From an uncultured Pelagibacteraceae bacterium (GTDB lineage: Bacteria > Pseudomonadota > Alphaproteobacteria > Pelagibacterales > Pelagibacteraceae), in the NCBI GenBank assembly GCA_902533585.1, contig CACAMG010000005.1:1-40125 (forward strand): DNA of 40,125 nt. Direction: 5' to 3'. The notes beneath the pieces are model-generated. The model ran no database searches. It saw only the letters and a program-made list of their open reading frames with translations, and was not told where the DNA came from. Shown here one piece after another: positions 23,497-31,448 of the stretch. Position numbers and translations under genes: made by a program. Position 1 is the stretch's first letter. Every line of letters begins with the position of its first letter.

Positions 23497-24111
23497 ATGT
23501 ACTTTCTAATTCTTGGTTTTTTTACAGGTTTAAGTTTAATTTTTGCTATAGGAGCTCAAAATATATTTGTTATGGAGCAAGGCTTAAAAAAACAATATAT
23601 ATTTTTAGTATGTTTGATCTGCTCTGTATCAGATTTAATTTTAATTTTTTTAGGAATATTTTTATTTGAATACCTTAAAATTTACTTCACTAAAAATGTT
23701 GAGTTAATTTTTAATATATTGCTTTTTATCTTTCTAATTTACTTTATTTATAATAAAATAATATCATTATATAATAATTCTAAAATTAATTTTGAAAGTA
23801 ATAATTTATCACTTAAGAATATAATAGTTAAAACTCTTGGTTTTACATATCTAAATCCACATGTTTATTCAGATACAGTTTTTTTTTTAGGAAATTTTTC
23901 AAAAAACTTTTTAATTTCTCATAAATATTTTTTTGGCATAGGAGCTTCTATTGCTTCTTTTTTATTTTTTTTCTCTTTAGGTTATTTAGCAAAATTTTTT
24001 TCAAATTATTTAATTAATTCAAAAGCGTGGAAAATTATAAATTTTTTTATTATTATATTTATGACCGTTTTATCTAGTTATGTATTTTTAGATATTATCA
24101 ATTTAATTTGA
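23497..24111 (+). CDS. LysE/ArgO-family amino acid exporter
   Basis: A 204-residue inner-membrane protein with about six helices. The N-terminus GFFTGLSLIFAIGAQNIFVMEQGL is diagnostic of LysE/ArgO basic amino acid exporters, and LGFTYLNPHVYSDTVFFLG near residue 120 matches the conserved second-half NPH.Y motif. Substrates of relatives are lysine and arginine. It starts 9 bases after the permease gene and may share its transcript. Its 3' end overlaps the 3' end of the opposing HpsN-like gene by 9 bases (24103-24111). Confidence 0.88.
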   Translation: MYFLILGFFTGLSLIFAIGAQNIFVMEQGLKKQYIFLVCLICSVSDLILIFLGIFLFEYLKIYFTKNVELIFNILLFIFLIYFIYNKIISLYNNSKINFESNNLSLKNIIVKTLGFTYLNPHVYSDTVFFLGNFSKNFLISHKYFFGIGASIASFLFFFSLGYLAKFFSNYLINSKAWKIINFFIIIFMTVLSSYVFLDIINLI

Positions 24112-25389
24112 AAAACCGTATTTTCTAAGCCTTACATCACCAGTTCTTGCATGAGCTTCCATTCCTTCGTATCTTGATATTCTGGCTGCCGCTGCACCAA
24201 CTTCTTTAGTAGATTCTTTTGTCATTCTCTGAAAACTAAGAGTTTTAATAAATTTCCCAACAAATAAGCCTCCAGTATATCTTCCAGCACCTTTTGTTGG
24301 AAGAATATGATTTGTACCTGAACATTTATCTCCATAAGCGACAGTAGTCTCTTCTCCAATAAATAATGAACCATAATTTTTCAGTCTTTCGTGGAACCAT
24401 TTCAAATTTTTAGTTTGTACTTCTAGGTGCTCAGGAGCATATTCATCACTAATTTTTGCCATTTCTTCGTCAGTATCACATAAAATAACTTCACCAAAAT
24501 CTCTCCATGCATCTCCAGCACTTTGTTTTGGAAGTTCTGGTAAATCAGCAATTAATTCTGGAACTCTTTTCATTACATCATCAGCTAATTTTTTACTTTT
24601 TGTAAATAACCAAGCAGGAGAATTGTAACCATGTTCAGCCTGTCCTACTAAATCATAAGCAACAATTTCAGGATCGGCTGTTTCGTCAGCTATAATTGCA
24701 ATTTCTGTTGGTCCAGCAAAAAGATCTATACCAACTTTTCCAAATAATATTCTTTTGGCTTCAGCAACAAATTGATTACCGGGACCAACTAAAATATCAG
24801 CAGGAGAATTTCCAAATAAACCATTGGTCATTGCTGCAATTGCTTGAACTCCGCCTAAATTCATAATTACATTTGCACCACAAAGGTCTGCGGTATAAAC
24901 AATAGAAGGATGTACTCCAACATCAGGTTTGGGTGAACTGCATACTAAAATGTTTTTTACACCTGCTACTTTGGCAGTAGTTACACTCATTACAGCAGAA
25001 GCAATGTGAGCGTATCTTCCGGCTGGAACATAACATCCTGCAGTATTAACAGGAATTAATTTTTGTCCAGCATACAAACCATCTGAAAGCTCAACTTCAA
25101 AATCTTGACCATAATTTTTTAATTGAGCTTCAGCAAACTTTCTAACTCTTTCATGAGAAAATTGGATATCATCTTTTGTTTTTTGATCTAAATTTTTTTT
25201 TATCTCTTCAATCTTTTCTTTGGAAACTATTATGTCACCATCGTATTTATCGAATTTTTTACCAAGAGCCTTACATCCTTCTTCTTTAGTTTTTTCAATA
25301 TCTTTTAAAATATTTTCTACAATTTCTCTTGTTTTTACATCATCGGTAGATGAGGTTTTTGGTGATTTTTTTAAATATTTTATAGCCAT
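24103..25389 (-). CDS. hpsN: HisD-superfamily dehydrogenase, HpsN-like (sulfopropanediol 3-dehydrogenase type)
   Basis: A 428-residue zinc-dependent NAD dehydrogenase of the histidinol-dehydrogenase fold, resembling HpsN, which oxidises (R)-2,3-dihydroxypropane-1-sulfonate to (R)-sulfolactate. The general HisD features are AGCYVPAGRYAHIASAVMSV, GPGNQFVAEAKR, AGPTEIAIIADE, the Glu-His pair in APEHLEV (near residue 320) and SGTNHILPTKGAGRYTGG. The HpsN-type wording includes GRYAHIASAVMSV, QAEHGYNSPAWL (true HisD has EHD) and YGSLFIGEETTVAYGDK. No histidine-biosynthesis gene is adjacent; instead it is downstream of dhaK and a phosphotransacetylase gene (28-base gap). Substrate assignment is by subfamily resemblance only; another hydroxymethyl substrate is possible. 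Confidence 0.68.
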   Translation of the reverse strand: MAIKYLKKSPKTSSTDDVKTREIVENILKDIEKTKEEGCKALGKKFDKYDGDIIVSKEKIEEIKKNLDQKTKDDIQFSHERVRKFAEAQLKNYGQDFEVELSDGLYAGQKLIPVNTAGCYVPAGRYAHIASAVMSVTTAKVAGVKNILVCSSPKPDVGVHPSIVYTADLCGANVIMNLGGVQAIAAMTNGLFGNSPADILVGPGNQFVAEAKRILFGKVGIDLFAGPTEIAIIADETADPEIVAYDLVGQAEHGYNSPAWLFTKSKKLADDVMKRVPELIADLPELPKQSAGDAWRDFGEVILCDTDEEMAKISDEYAPEHLEVQTKNLKWFHERLKNYGSLFIGEETTVAYGDKCSGTNHILPTKGAGRYTGGLFVGKFIKTLSFQRMTKESTKEVGAAAARISRYEGMEAHARTGDVRLRKYGFSN

Positions 25390-25417
25390 AATTTATTTAA
25401 AAATTTTAAATCATTAA

Positions 25418-26329
25418 TCAATCTAATGCAACAACAGCAGCTGCCATAGATGCCAATCTTGCTGAAGCCTCATCAGATCTACTAGTAATTACAACAGGAA
25501 CTTTGCCTCCAACCACTACTCCTGCAGCGCACGCTCCCATAAAATATATCATCATTTTAACTAAACTGTTTCCAGATTCTATATTAGGTACTAACAAAAC
25601 ATCTGCTTCACCAGCTACAATATTTTTTATTCCTTTAATAGCTGCAGATTTTTTTGAAATACTGTTATCAAAAGCTAAAGGTCCAAACACATCAGCATTT
25701 ATTTTTTCTTTAACAGCTAGTTCAGTAATTTCCTTAGCGTCTAAAGAACTCTGTACACTATCTAACACTTCTTCAGTAGCAGATAGAACCGCAACTTTAG
25801 GTCTATCAATTCCAATTCTATTACAAAAATTTACAACATTTTTTAATATATGCATTTTTGTTTTAATATTTGGTAAGACATTAAGAGCGCCATCTGTGAT
25901 AATTAATGGTTTGTCATCTTTGTTTAATGTCATATGCCAAATATGACTTAACCTTGTTTTTCCAATAAGATTATATTCTTTTTTTATAACCTCTTTCATC
26001 AAAACGTCAGTATGAATATGGCCTTTTACAATTATTTTTATTTTGCCTTCCGATGCGAGTTGAGCAGCAACTTTTGCAGTTCTATTTTCATCAGGTTCAT
26101 GTACTATTTTATAATTTGAGATATCAAATTTAAGCTCATCAGCACAATTTTCTATTTCTTTTTTATTTCCAATAAAAATTGGTATAATTAAGTTTTCACC
26201 TACTGCATCCATAATTGACAACATAGGCAAAGGTTTTCCAGCATTAACTATACCTGCTGTTACACCTTTTTTTTTATGTGCAGAATCTAAGAGATTGTTT
26301 GGGCAAACTATTTCTTTATCTGAAATCAT
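25418..26329 (-). CDS. phosphate acetyl/butyryltransferase family protein
   Basis: Probable acyl-CoA:phosphate acyltransferase, 303 residues, of the short PTA/PTB group also found as the C-terminal half of enoyl-CoA hydratase/phosphate acetyltransferase fusions. Recognisable blocks are VKGHIHTDVLMKEV (about residues 100-113), PLIITDGALNVLPN, VAVLSATEEV, GPLAFDNSISKKSA and the C-terminal EADVLLVPNIESGNSLVK followed by GKVPVVITSRSDEASARLAS. The MaoC/hydratase half is absent. It begins directly after the dhaK stop with no intergenic base and is followed by the HpsN-like gene. In C2 sulfonate catabolism such an enzyme turns acetyl phosphate from Xsc into acetyl-CoA; Xsc itself is not in this window. 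Confidence 0.82.
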   Translation of the reverse strand: MISDKEIVCPNNLLDSAHKKKGVTAGIVNAGKPLPMLSIMDAVGENLIIPIFIGNKKEIENCADELKFDISNYKIVHEPDENRTAKVAAQLASEGKIKIIVKGHIHTDVLMKEVIKKEYNLIGKTRLSHIWHMTLNKDDKPLIITDGALNVLPNIKTKMHILKNVVNFCNRIGIDRPKVAVLSATEEVLDSVQSSLDAKEITELAVKEKINADVFGPLAFDNSISKKSAAIKGIKNIVAGEADVLLVPNIESGNSLVKMMIYFMGACAAGVVVGGKVPVVITSRSDEASARLASMAAAVVALD

Positions 26330-27325
26330 TTAATTATTCCAAAATGGGCATTCGCTTGGAGCAAATAGATATTTTTTTAAATTATCTGATAATTTTAAAG
26401 TAGTGATAGACATACCAGCCATTTCCATTGAAGTTGCATATCTTCCAACATAAGTTTTGATATTATTTATTTTTGAATTAGATAAATTTTCATTTACTCT
26501 TTTTGAAATAATATATAATTCTTCTAGAGGAGTAGCACCCAAACTGTTTATCATTATGGCAATATTTTCATTAGATTTTAATTTTGAATCATCCATGATT
26601 CTTTTGTAAAGATCATCAACTAAATCATTTGCGGGCCTTAATTTTTCTCTTTTAATACCTGGTTCACCATGTATTCCCATGCCAATTTCTATCTCATCAT
26701 CACTTATTTCAAAAGTGGGTTTACCAGCCTCTGGTAATATACAGGGAGACAATGCAACCCCAAGTGTTCTAATATTGCTATTGGCTTCAGCTGCTGTATT
26801 AAAAACCTCATCAAGAGAAGCACCATCTTCAGCAATGGCTCCAGCAATTTTAAAGACAAAAATCATACCAGCTATTCCTCTACGTTTTAATTTTTCAGAT
26901 TCATTTGCACTTGCAATATCATCTGCAACTATTACCTTTTTTGTTTTGATGCCTTCGGCTTCAACCATTTCACATGCCATTTCAAAATTCATTACGTCTC
27001 CACCGTAATTACCAATAATACATAAAACACCATTTCCATTATCTGCATTTTTAATTGCTGATACCATCTGTTCAACAGAAGGTGATGCGAATACCGAGCC
27101 TATTGCACATGCATCCAAAAACCCTTTTCCAACATATCCTGTAAAAACTGGTAGATGACCAGAGCCACCACCAGTCACTATTCCAACTTTTTTAGATGCT
27201 TTGTTAGATCTTGTGATAACTCTATTGTTATCTTTGGCCATGGCATAAATATTCGGATGAGACTTAATTAAGCCATCAATAGACTCTTCTACAAAATTAC
27301 TTGGATTGTTGATTATTTTTTTCAT
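26330..27325 (-). CDS. dhaK: dihydroxyacetone kinase, substrate-binding subunit (DhaK)
   Basis: DhaK binds dihydroxyacetone or a related ketose covalently as a hemiaminal and presents it to the phosphoryl donor bound by DhaL. The 331 residues show the substrate-loop GGGSGHLPVF (52-61), NYGGDVMNF (106-114, NYTGD in most members), VADDIA (133-138) and the covalent-binding histidine H219 in GMGIHGEPG. It lacks the C-terminal DhaL domain of ATP-dependent fused kinases, so a separate DhaL is required; the only DhaL gene in the window is 4 kb away at 30861. It is the first gene of the dhaK-pta-hpsN-like operon and diverges from the nuclease gene. Erythrulose or another ketose is a possible alternative substrate. 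Confidence 0.9.
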   Translation of the reverse strand: MKKIINNPSNFVEESIDGLIKSHPNIYAMAKDNNRVITRSNKASKKVGIVTGGGSGHLPVFTGYVGKGFLDACAIGSVFASPSVEQMVSAIKNADNGNGVLCIIGNYGGDVMNFEMACEMVEAEGIKTKKVIVADDIASANESEKLKRRGIAGMIFVFKIAGAIAEDGASLDEVFNTAAEANSNIRTLGVALSPCILPEAGKPTFEISDDEIEIGMGIHGEPGIKREKLRPANDLVDDLYKRIMDDSKLKSNENIAIMINSLGATPLEELYIISKRVNENLSNSKINNIKTYVGRYATSMEMAGMSITTLKLSDNLKKYLFAPSECPFWNN

Positions 27326-27369
27326 AATTATTTTTATAATCTAAATTTAAAAAAGTATATAGTTGTTAT
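27326..27369. promoter_or_regulatory. short divergent intergenic region dhaK / nuclease
   Basis: Only 44 AT-rich bases separate the two divergent starts, so the promoters of the dhaK operon and of the nuclease-epoxide hydrolase-deaminase operon must overlap each other or extend into coding sequence. No operator repeat could be discerned. Confidence 0.35.
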
Positions 27370-27825
27370 ATGAAAAAAATTATAAGTATCATAGTTCTGT
27401 GCTTTCTAACTTGCAACGTTAGTTTTGCTGATAATCTAAAAATAGTAGATGGCGATACCATTATTTTAAATGGTGAAAAAATAAGATTTTCGGGTATTGA
27501 CACACCTGAATTAAAACAGACTTGCCTACAAGGCGACCAAAAAGTACTTTGTGGTATGTCAGCAAAAATGCTGCTAGTGAAAAAGATTGGCAACAACACA
27601 CTTAAATGCATCAAAGAAGGCAAGGATGTTTATAAAAGAACCTTGGCAGAATGCTTTGTGAATGGTGAAAGCCTATCAAAATTTTTAGTACGAAGTGGCT
27701 ATGCTTTTGCATATAGAAAATATTCAACAAAATTTATTGAAGATGAAAATTTTGCAAAAGCTAATAAATTTGGAATGTGGGCAATGAAGTTTCAATATCC
27801 ATGGGATTTTAGAAAAGCATCATGA
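27370..27825 (+). CDS. secreted thermonuclease (SNase) family protein
   Basis: A 151-residue protein with a signal peptide (basic MKKI, hydrophobic core, cleavage after VSFA near residue 20) followed by a compact SNase domain: DNLKIVDGDTIILNGEKIR (VDGDT is the calcium-binding start), FSGIDTPELKQTC, the catalytic-Arg region VYKRTLAECFVNG and a C-terminal GMWAMKFQYPWDFR. It probably degrades nucleic acid in the periplasm or outside the cell, with cysteines that may form disulfides. Its stop overlaps the epoxide hydrolase start (ATGA-type overlap of 4 bases), so the genes are co-translated. Confidence 0.87.
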   Translation: MKKIISIIVLCFLTCNVSFADNLKIVDGDTIILNGEKIRFSGIDTPELKQTCLQGDQKVLCGMSAKMLLVKKIGNNTLKCIKEGKDVYKRTLAECFVNGESLSKFLVRSGYAFAYRKYSTKFIEDENFAKANKFGMWAMKFQYPWDFRKAS

Positions 27826-28961
27826 AAAAACTTTTTAAAGTAGATATACCTAAAGAAATTCTTGAAGATATATATTCAAAGGTGAAAAACTACCAATGGC
27901 ATGAAATGCCTGATGATGGAGGATGGGAATATGGAACAAATTTAGATTACATGAAGGAGCTTTCAAAATATTGGACCGAAAAATATAATTGGAGAAAAAC
28001 TGAAGAAAAAATAAATAAATTTAGTAATTTTAAATCTAATATTGATGGGGTTGACATTCATTTTATTCATGAAAAGGGAAGTGGATCAAATCCAAAACCA
28101 TTATTACTAAGTCATGGGTGGCCAGGTTCGATAGTAGAATTTTTACATATAATAGATCAACTTGCGCATCCTGAAAAATTTGGAGGAAAAGAAGAAGATG
28201 GATTTGATGTTGTTGTTCCATCACTGCCTGGATTTGGATTCTCAGGAAGATCTTCTAGGCCAATTGGTCCAAGAAAAATGGCTTCAATATTTAATAACTT
28301 AATGACAAATGTTTTAGGATATAAAAAATATATCGCTCAAGGAGGTGATTTCGGAGGAACAATCTGCACTTGGCTCGCTTATGATTTTCCTAAAAATTTA
28401 CTAGGAATACACATTAACATTTTAATTACGCGGCACCCTGATGGACCACAAACTAAAGAAGAAAAAGAATGGCAAGAAAGATTTAGAAAAGAACAAAGAA
28501 TTGAAGATGGTTACAGAACTCAACAAGCTACAAAACCACAGACATTGAGTTATGCAATGATGGATAGCCCAGTAGGAGTTGCTGCTTGGATAATTGAAAA
28601 AATGAGAGGATGGTCTGATATTAAAAATGGAGATATTGAAAGTGTTTTTTCAAAAGATATTTTGTTATCAAATATTATGGTTTACCTAGTAACCAAAACT
28701 TTTAATACTGCATCATGGATTTATTATGGAAGAAGAGAGGAGGGAGGTAGAGCTTTGCCAAAAGAACATCTTCCTTTAAAAACTCCCACCGCAGTAGCTT
28801 TATTTCCAAAAGAATATTTAGAGTGGGCACCAAGATCTTATGTTGAAAGAATTTATAATATAAAACGTTGGACAGAAATGCCTGGGGGCGGACATTTTGC
28901 AGCATTAGAACAACCAGATTTATTAATTAAAGATATTAGAGAATTTGGAAGGACTTTATGA
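27822..28961 (+). CDS. epoxide hydrolase with EHN N-terminal domain
   Basis: A 379-residue alpha/beta hydrolase of the microsomal-type epoxide hydrolase family. It has the EHN domain at residues about 1-85 (WHEMPDDGGWEYG and YWTEKYNWRKTE), the oxyanion motif HGWPGS (98-103), the nucleophile Asp176 in AQGGDFGGTI and the catalytic His in PGGGHFAALEQP near residue 357. The nucleophile being Asp, not Ser, marks a true epoxide hydrolase. The physiological substrate is unknown. The ATG overlaps the nuclease stop and its TGA overlaps the deaminase ATG, giving a three-gene coupled operon. A 26-base stretch near its 3' end is repeated exactly downstream (29976-30001). Confidence 0.9.
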   Translation: MKKLFKVDIPKEILEDIYSKVKNYQWHEMPDDGGWEYGTNLDYMKELSKYWTEKYNWRKTEEKINKFSNFKSNIDGVDIHFIHEKGSGSNPKPLLLSHGWPGSIVEFLHIIDQLAHPEKFGGKEEDGFDVVVPSLPGFGFSGRSSRPIGPRKMASIFNNLMTNVLGYKKYIAQGGDFGGTICTWLAYDFPKNLLGIHINILITRHPDGPQTKEEKEWQERFRKEQRIEDGYRTQQATKPQTLSYAMMDSPVGVAAWIIEKMRGWSDIKNGDIESVFSKDILLSNIMVYLVTKTFNTASWIYYGRREEGGRALPKEHLPLKTPTAVALFPKEYLEWAPRSYVERIYNIKRWTEMPGGGHFAALEQPDLLIKDIREFGRTL

Positions 28962-30001
28962 GTTTGAAAGAATTTATAAAAAATTCACCAAAAACTGAAT
29001 TACATTTACATATTGAAGGGACATTAGAACCTGAACTTATGTTCTCTTTAGCAAAAAGAAATAAAATTGAGATTCCTTTTAAAAATGTAGATGATGTAAA
29101 AAAAGCATATAATTTTAGCAATTTAGACTCTTTTTTAAAAATATATTACGAGGGCGCCAAAGTATTAATTAAAGAACAAGACTTCTTCGATCTCACATGG
29201 GCCTACATATTAAAATGTAAAGAAGACAATATAGTGCATACTGAAATTTTTTTTGATCCACAAACTCATACAGATAGAGGAATTGATTTTGATACTGTTA
29301 TAAATGGAATTTTTAATGCTTTTAAAAAAGCTGAAAAAGAATTTGGTTTAAGTTTTAAAATTATAATGTGTTTTTTAAGACACTTAAATGAAGATGAGTG
29401 TTTTAAAATTTTAGATAAGGCATTGGCACATAAAGATAAGATTTTTGGTGTTGGACTAGATTCGTCTGAGACAGGCAACCCTCCTAAAAAATTTGAAAAA
29501 TTATTTAAAAAAGCATTAGAAAATGAATTTATAACAGTTGCTCATGCTGGCGAAGAAGGACCCCCGGAATATATTTGGGAAGCTTTAAACTGTTTAAATG
29601 TTCATAGAATTGATCATGGAGTTCAATGTCTTAAAGATGAGAAATTGGTTGAAATATTATCAAAAAGTCAAATTCCTTTAACAGTATGTCCGCTTTCAAA
29701 TGTAAAATTAAAAGTCTTCAATAATCTAGGAGAACATAATTTAAAAAAAATGCTAGATAAAAAGTTAATGGTTATGGTGAATTCAGATGATCCAGCCTAT
29801 TTTGGAGGTTATTTAAATAAAAATTTAATTGAAATACAGGCAGCATTAAATCTATCTCAAGAAGAAATAAAAACACTAATTGTTAACTCTTTTAAGTCTT
29901 CTTTTTTAAATGAAGAAAAAAAGAAAGAATGGATTTCTAAAATATAAAATATATTGGATAAAAATGTCCAAGGGAGGACATTTTGCAGCATTAGAACAAC
30001 C
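28890..30001 (+). repeat. 26-base direct repeat pair flanking the adenine deaminase gene
   Basis: The copies lie at 28890-28915 and 29976-30001, start to start 1,086 bases apart, each beginning ggacattttgcagcatta and ending aacc. Both fall at the same point of the epoxide hydrolase C-terminal coding sequence, so the repeat is explained by gene duplication or recombination at this gene and not by a mobile-element target site. Confidence 0.85.
28958..29947 (+). CDS. adenine/adenosine deaminase family (type-2 adenine deaminase-like)
   Basis: A 329-residue TIM-barrel amidohydrolase that hydrolytically deaminates adenine to hypoxanthine or adenosine to inosine. The zinc site begins with ELHLHIEGTLEPEL (H16 and H18), then DPQTHTDRG, HAGEEGPPEYIWEAL (about residues 195-209), RIDHG, and NSDDPAYFGGY near residue 279. 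The phrases FFDPQTHTDRGI and GPPEYIWEAL match the adenine deaminase (Aah1-like) branch better than classical Add. A purine-salvage role fits next to a secreted nuclease (inference). The ATG overlaps the epoxide hydrolase stop by 4 bases. Confidence 0.88.
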   Translation: MSLKEFIKNSPKTELHLHIEGTLEPELMFSLAKRNKIEIPFKNVDDVKKAYNFSNLDSFLKIYYEGAKVLIKEQDFFDLTWAYILKCKEDNIVHTEIFFDPQTHTDRGIDFDTVINGIFNAFKKAEKEFGLSFKIIMCFLRHLNEDECFKILDKALAHKDKIFGVGLDSSETGNPPKKFEKLFKKALENEFITVAHAGEEGPPEYIWEALNCLNVHRIDHGVQCLKDEKLVEILSKSQIPLTVCPLSNVKLKVFNNLGEHNLKKMLDKKLMVMVNSDDPAYFGGYLNKNLIEIQAALNLSQEEIKTLIVNSFKSSFLNEEKKKEWISKI

Positions 30002-30041
30002 TGAATTATTGGTTAAAGATGTGTTTAGGTTTACAAATTAA
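29964..30041 (+). pseudogene. remnant of an epoxide hydrolase 3' end (25 codons)
   Basis: A 25-codon frame (MSKGGHFAALEQPELL, then VKDVFRFTN and stop) reproduces the C-terminal end of the epoxide hydrolase encoded 1 kb upstream, GGGHFAALEQPDLLIKDI and onward. The DNA is identical over 26 bases (28890-28915 and 29976-30001) and then diverges, including the final residues. Alone it cannot make an enzyme. It marks a former second or ancestral epoxide hydrolase copy whose 5' part is gone, with the adenine deaminase gene now between the two 3' ends. Confidence 0.85.
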
Positions 30042-30057
30042 ATAAAAAAAATACGAA

Positions 30058-30447
30058 ATGGAAAAAATTACTAAAACCCTACAATTTGCTTTATTAACAA
30101 TTATACTTATCAGCACTGTCATTGCAGTTGGTATAGAAATAAAAAAAATGTTTGTTAATCAATCAGTTACCTTAGCTGATTTGCTTTTAATGTTTCTTTA
30201 TTTAGAGGTTTTAGCAATGGTAAGGGTATTTTGGGACGAACAGTCAATAAGTATTACACTACCTTTATTGATAGCAATAACGGCTTTATCTAGATTTATT
30301 ATACTTCAGGGTAAAGAGATGGACCCGTCAGGTCTAGTTTATGAAGCTGTAGCAATATTCTTAATTGCTGGAGCAATTGTAGTTCTTAGATTACGCCATA
30401 GTGATAAACTAGGTCTTAATCTTAAAGTAAAAAAAAAGTATAGATAA
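30058..30447 (+). CDS. PsiE-family membrane protein
   Basis: A 129-residue protein with four predicted transmembrane helices (about residues 8-28, 39-60, 68-86, 95-115) and a basic C-terminal tail. The helix-2 phrase LLLMFLYLEVLAMVRVF and the following ITALSRFIILQGKEMDP match the PsiE (phosphate-starvation-inducible E) family. Its biochemical role is unknown in any organism. It follows the fossil epoxide-hydrolase end by 16 bases and faces the NTF2-like gene with 4 bases between stops. Confidence 0.8.
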   Translation: MEKITKTLQFALLTIILISTVIAVGIEIKKMFVNQSVTLADLLLMFLYLEVLAMVRVFWDEQSISITLPLLIAITALSRFIILQGKEMDPSGLVYEAVAIFLIAGAIVVLRLRHSDKLGLNLKVKKKYR

Positions 30448-30451
30448 ACAA

Positions 30452-30820
30452 TTAACCTAATGCTTTAGAAAGCTTTTGGGTATCGTCAAATATACGCATC
30501 TCAGTTTGTATTCCATCTTTAACTGTGAACATATGAACTGCGTGCATATCAAGGTTTTTTGCTGTCACGTGTACATGTAAATATACTTTATCTCCTTCTG
30601 CACTTACATTTTGAATATCTAAATTGAAACCTGGTAACTTTTCTGGAATTTGTGATAACATCCTTGATACCCAATCATTGTAACCATTGTAAGTACCTGA
30701 CCAAGCATGGTTTCCTGTTACATGTATCTTTGCGTCTTTGTGCCACTGTTTTCCCAGCTCTTCAATTTTTCCTTCAGAGAAGAGTTTATATCCTTGTAGC
30801 ACTAAGTCTTTTGGTGACAT
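30452..30820 (-). CDS. NTF2-like / ester-cyclase-type SnoaL protein
   Basis: A 122-residue SnoaL-like protein: MSPKDLVLQGYKLFSEGKIEELGKQW helix pair, HKDAKIHVTGNHAWSGTYNG, a YLHVHVTAKNLDMHAVHMFTV strand region with several His residues, and a final strand with EMRIFDDTQ. This is the common layout of small polyketide-cyclase or ester-cyclase relatives; the reaction is unknown. It is 40 bases downstream of dhaL on the same strand, so it may be read from that operon or from its own promoter. Confidence 0.8.
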   Translation of the reverse strand: MSPKDLVLQGYKLFSEGKIEELGKQWHKDAKIHVTGNHAWSGTYNGYNDWVSRMLSQIPEKLPGFNLDIQNVSAEGDKVYLHVHVTAKNLDMHAVHMFTVKDGIQTEMRIFDDTQKLSKALG

Positions 30821-30860
30821 AATTCCTTATACCATAAAAAATATTAAAATTACATTAAAT

Positions 30861-31448
30861 TTAAAATATTTGACTTAATTTATTTAATGCGTACATACCA
30901 GGATCATCTAATTCCATAGTTTTGTCTTCAAACATCCTTGCTCTACCGATTTTAATTTTTTTCCCTTTAAATTCTACCAAAGATTGTTTTGTTGCAGATT
31001 TAAATATTTCTGAATAATTTTGATTATCTTTTAGTTTTTTTATAATCAAATCTAAGCTATCAGCAATTGTTTTATCACCTAAACTAGTTTTACCTCTCTC
31101 TAGTATTGTTTTTAAAGCTGTCTCAAAAATATCTACAATATCTTCATGATTACATTCAGTTTTTCCTTTTAAGTTTTTTGAAATATTCATAAATGAAAAG
31201 GCTATTAATGTTCCAAAACTAGAGCCAGATTTTTTAACAAATGATTGTGAACAAATCATAAAATTTGCACCCATATCATCACTAAATTTATCGATATTGT
31301 TATTTATTTCTTTTAAACCGTGTAGAATTGTAACCCCTAAGTCTCCATCACCTATTTTTCCATCAGTAGCATTAAAATCATCATAAGATTTTTTTGCTTC
31401 TTCTAGCAACTTTTTAAAAATATTAATTAAAACTTTTTTATTAAGCAT
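30861..31448 (-). CDS. dhaL: dihydroxyacetone kinase, nucleotide-binding subunit (DhaL)
   Basis: DhaL holds the ADP or ATP and Mg that phosphorylate the ketose bound by DhaK. The 195-residue protein shows the Mg-binding aspartates in ATDGKIGDGDLGVT (D29, D34, D36), SGSSFGTLIAFSF (about residues 74-86), GKTSLGDKTIADSLD and the C-terminal GRARMFEDKTMELDDPGM. Its gene overlaps the Ldh2-family gene by 8 bases and ends the tauABC-ldh2 operon. DhaK is separate (26330-27325). No DhaM phosphotransferase subunit is seen in the window, so whether ATP or phosphoenolpyruvate via a PTS is the donor cannot be stated. Confidence 0.88.
   Translation of the reverse strand: MLNKKVLINIFKKLLEEAKKSYDDFNATDGKIGDGDLGVTILHGLKEINNNIDKFSDDMGANFMICSQSFVKKSGSSFGTLIAFSFMNISKNLKGKTECNHEDIVDIFETALKTILERGKTSLGDKTIADSLDLIIKKLKDNQNYSEIFKSATKQSLVEFKGKKIKIGRARMFEDKTMELDDPGMYALNKLSQIF

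Noticed and set aside
24103-25389. true histidinol dehydrogenase (hisD) for histidine synthesis, paired with the hisN-like gene
   Set aside because: Motifs such as GRYAHIASAVMSV and EHGYNSPAWL fit the HpsN branch better, no his genes are adjacent, and the hisN-like gene is 17 kb away.
28890-30001. adenine deaminase as cargo of a mobile element between direct repeats
   Set aside because: The repeats are both epoxide-hydrolase coding sequence at the same position in the protein; no transposase, inverted ends or integrase is present.
30821-30860. AT-only inverted repeat downstream of dhaL as a terminator
   Set aside because: The match is imperfect and composed only of A and T, which arises easily in such AT-rich sequence; no stable stem or clear T-run.
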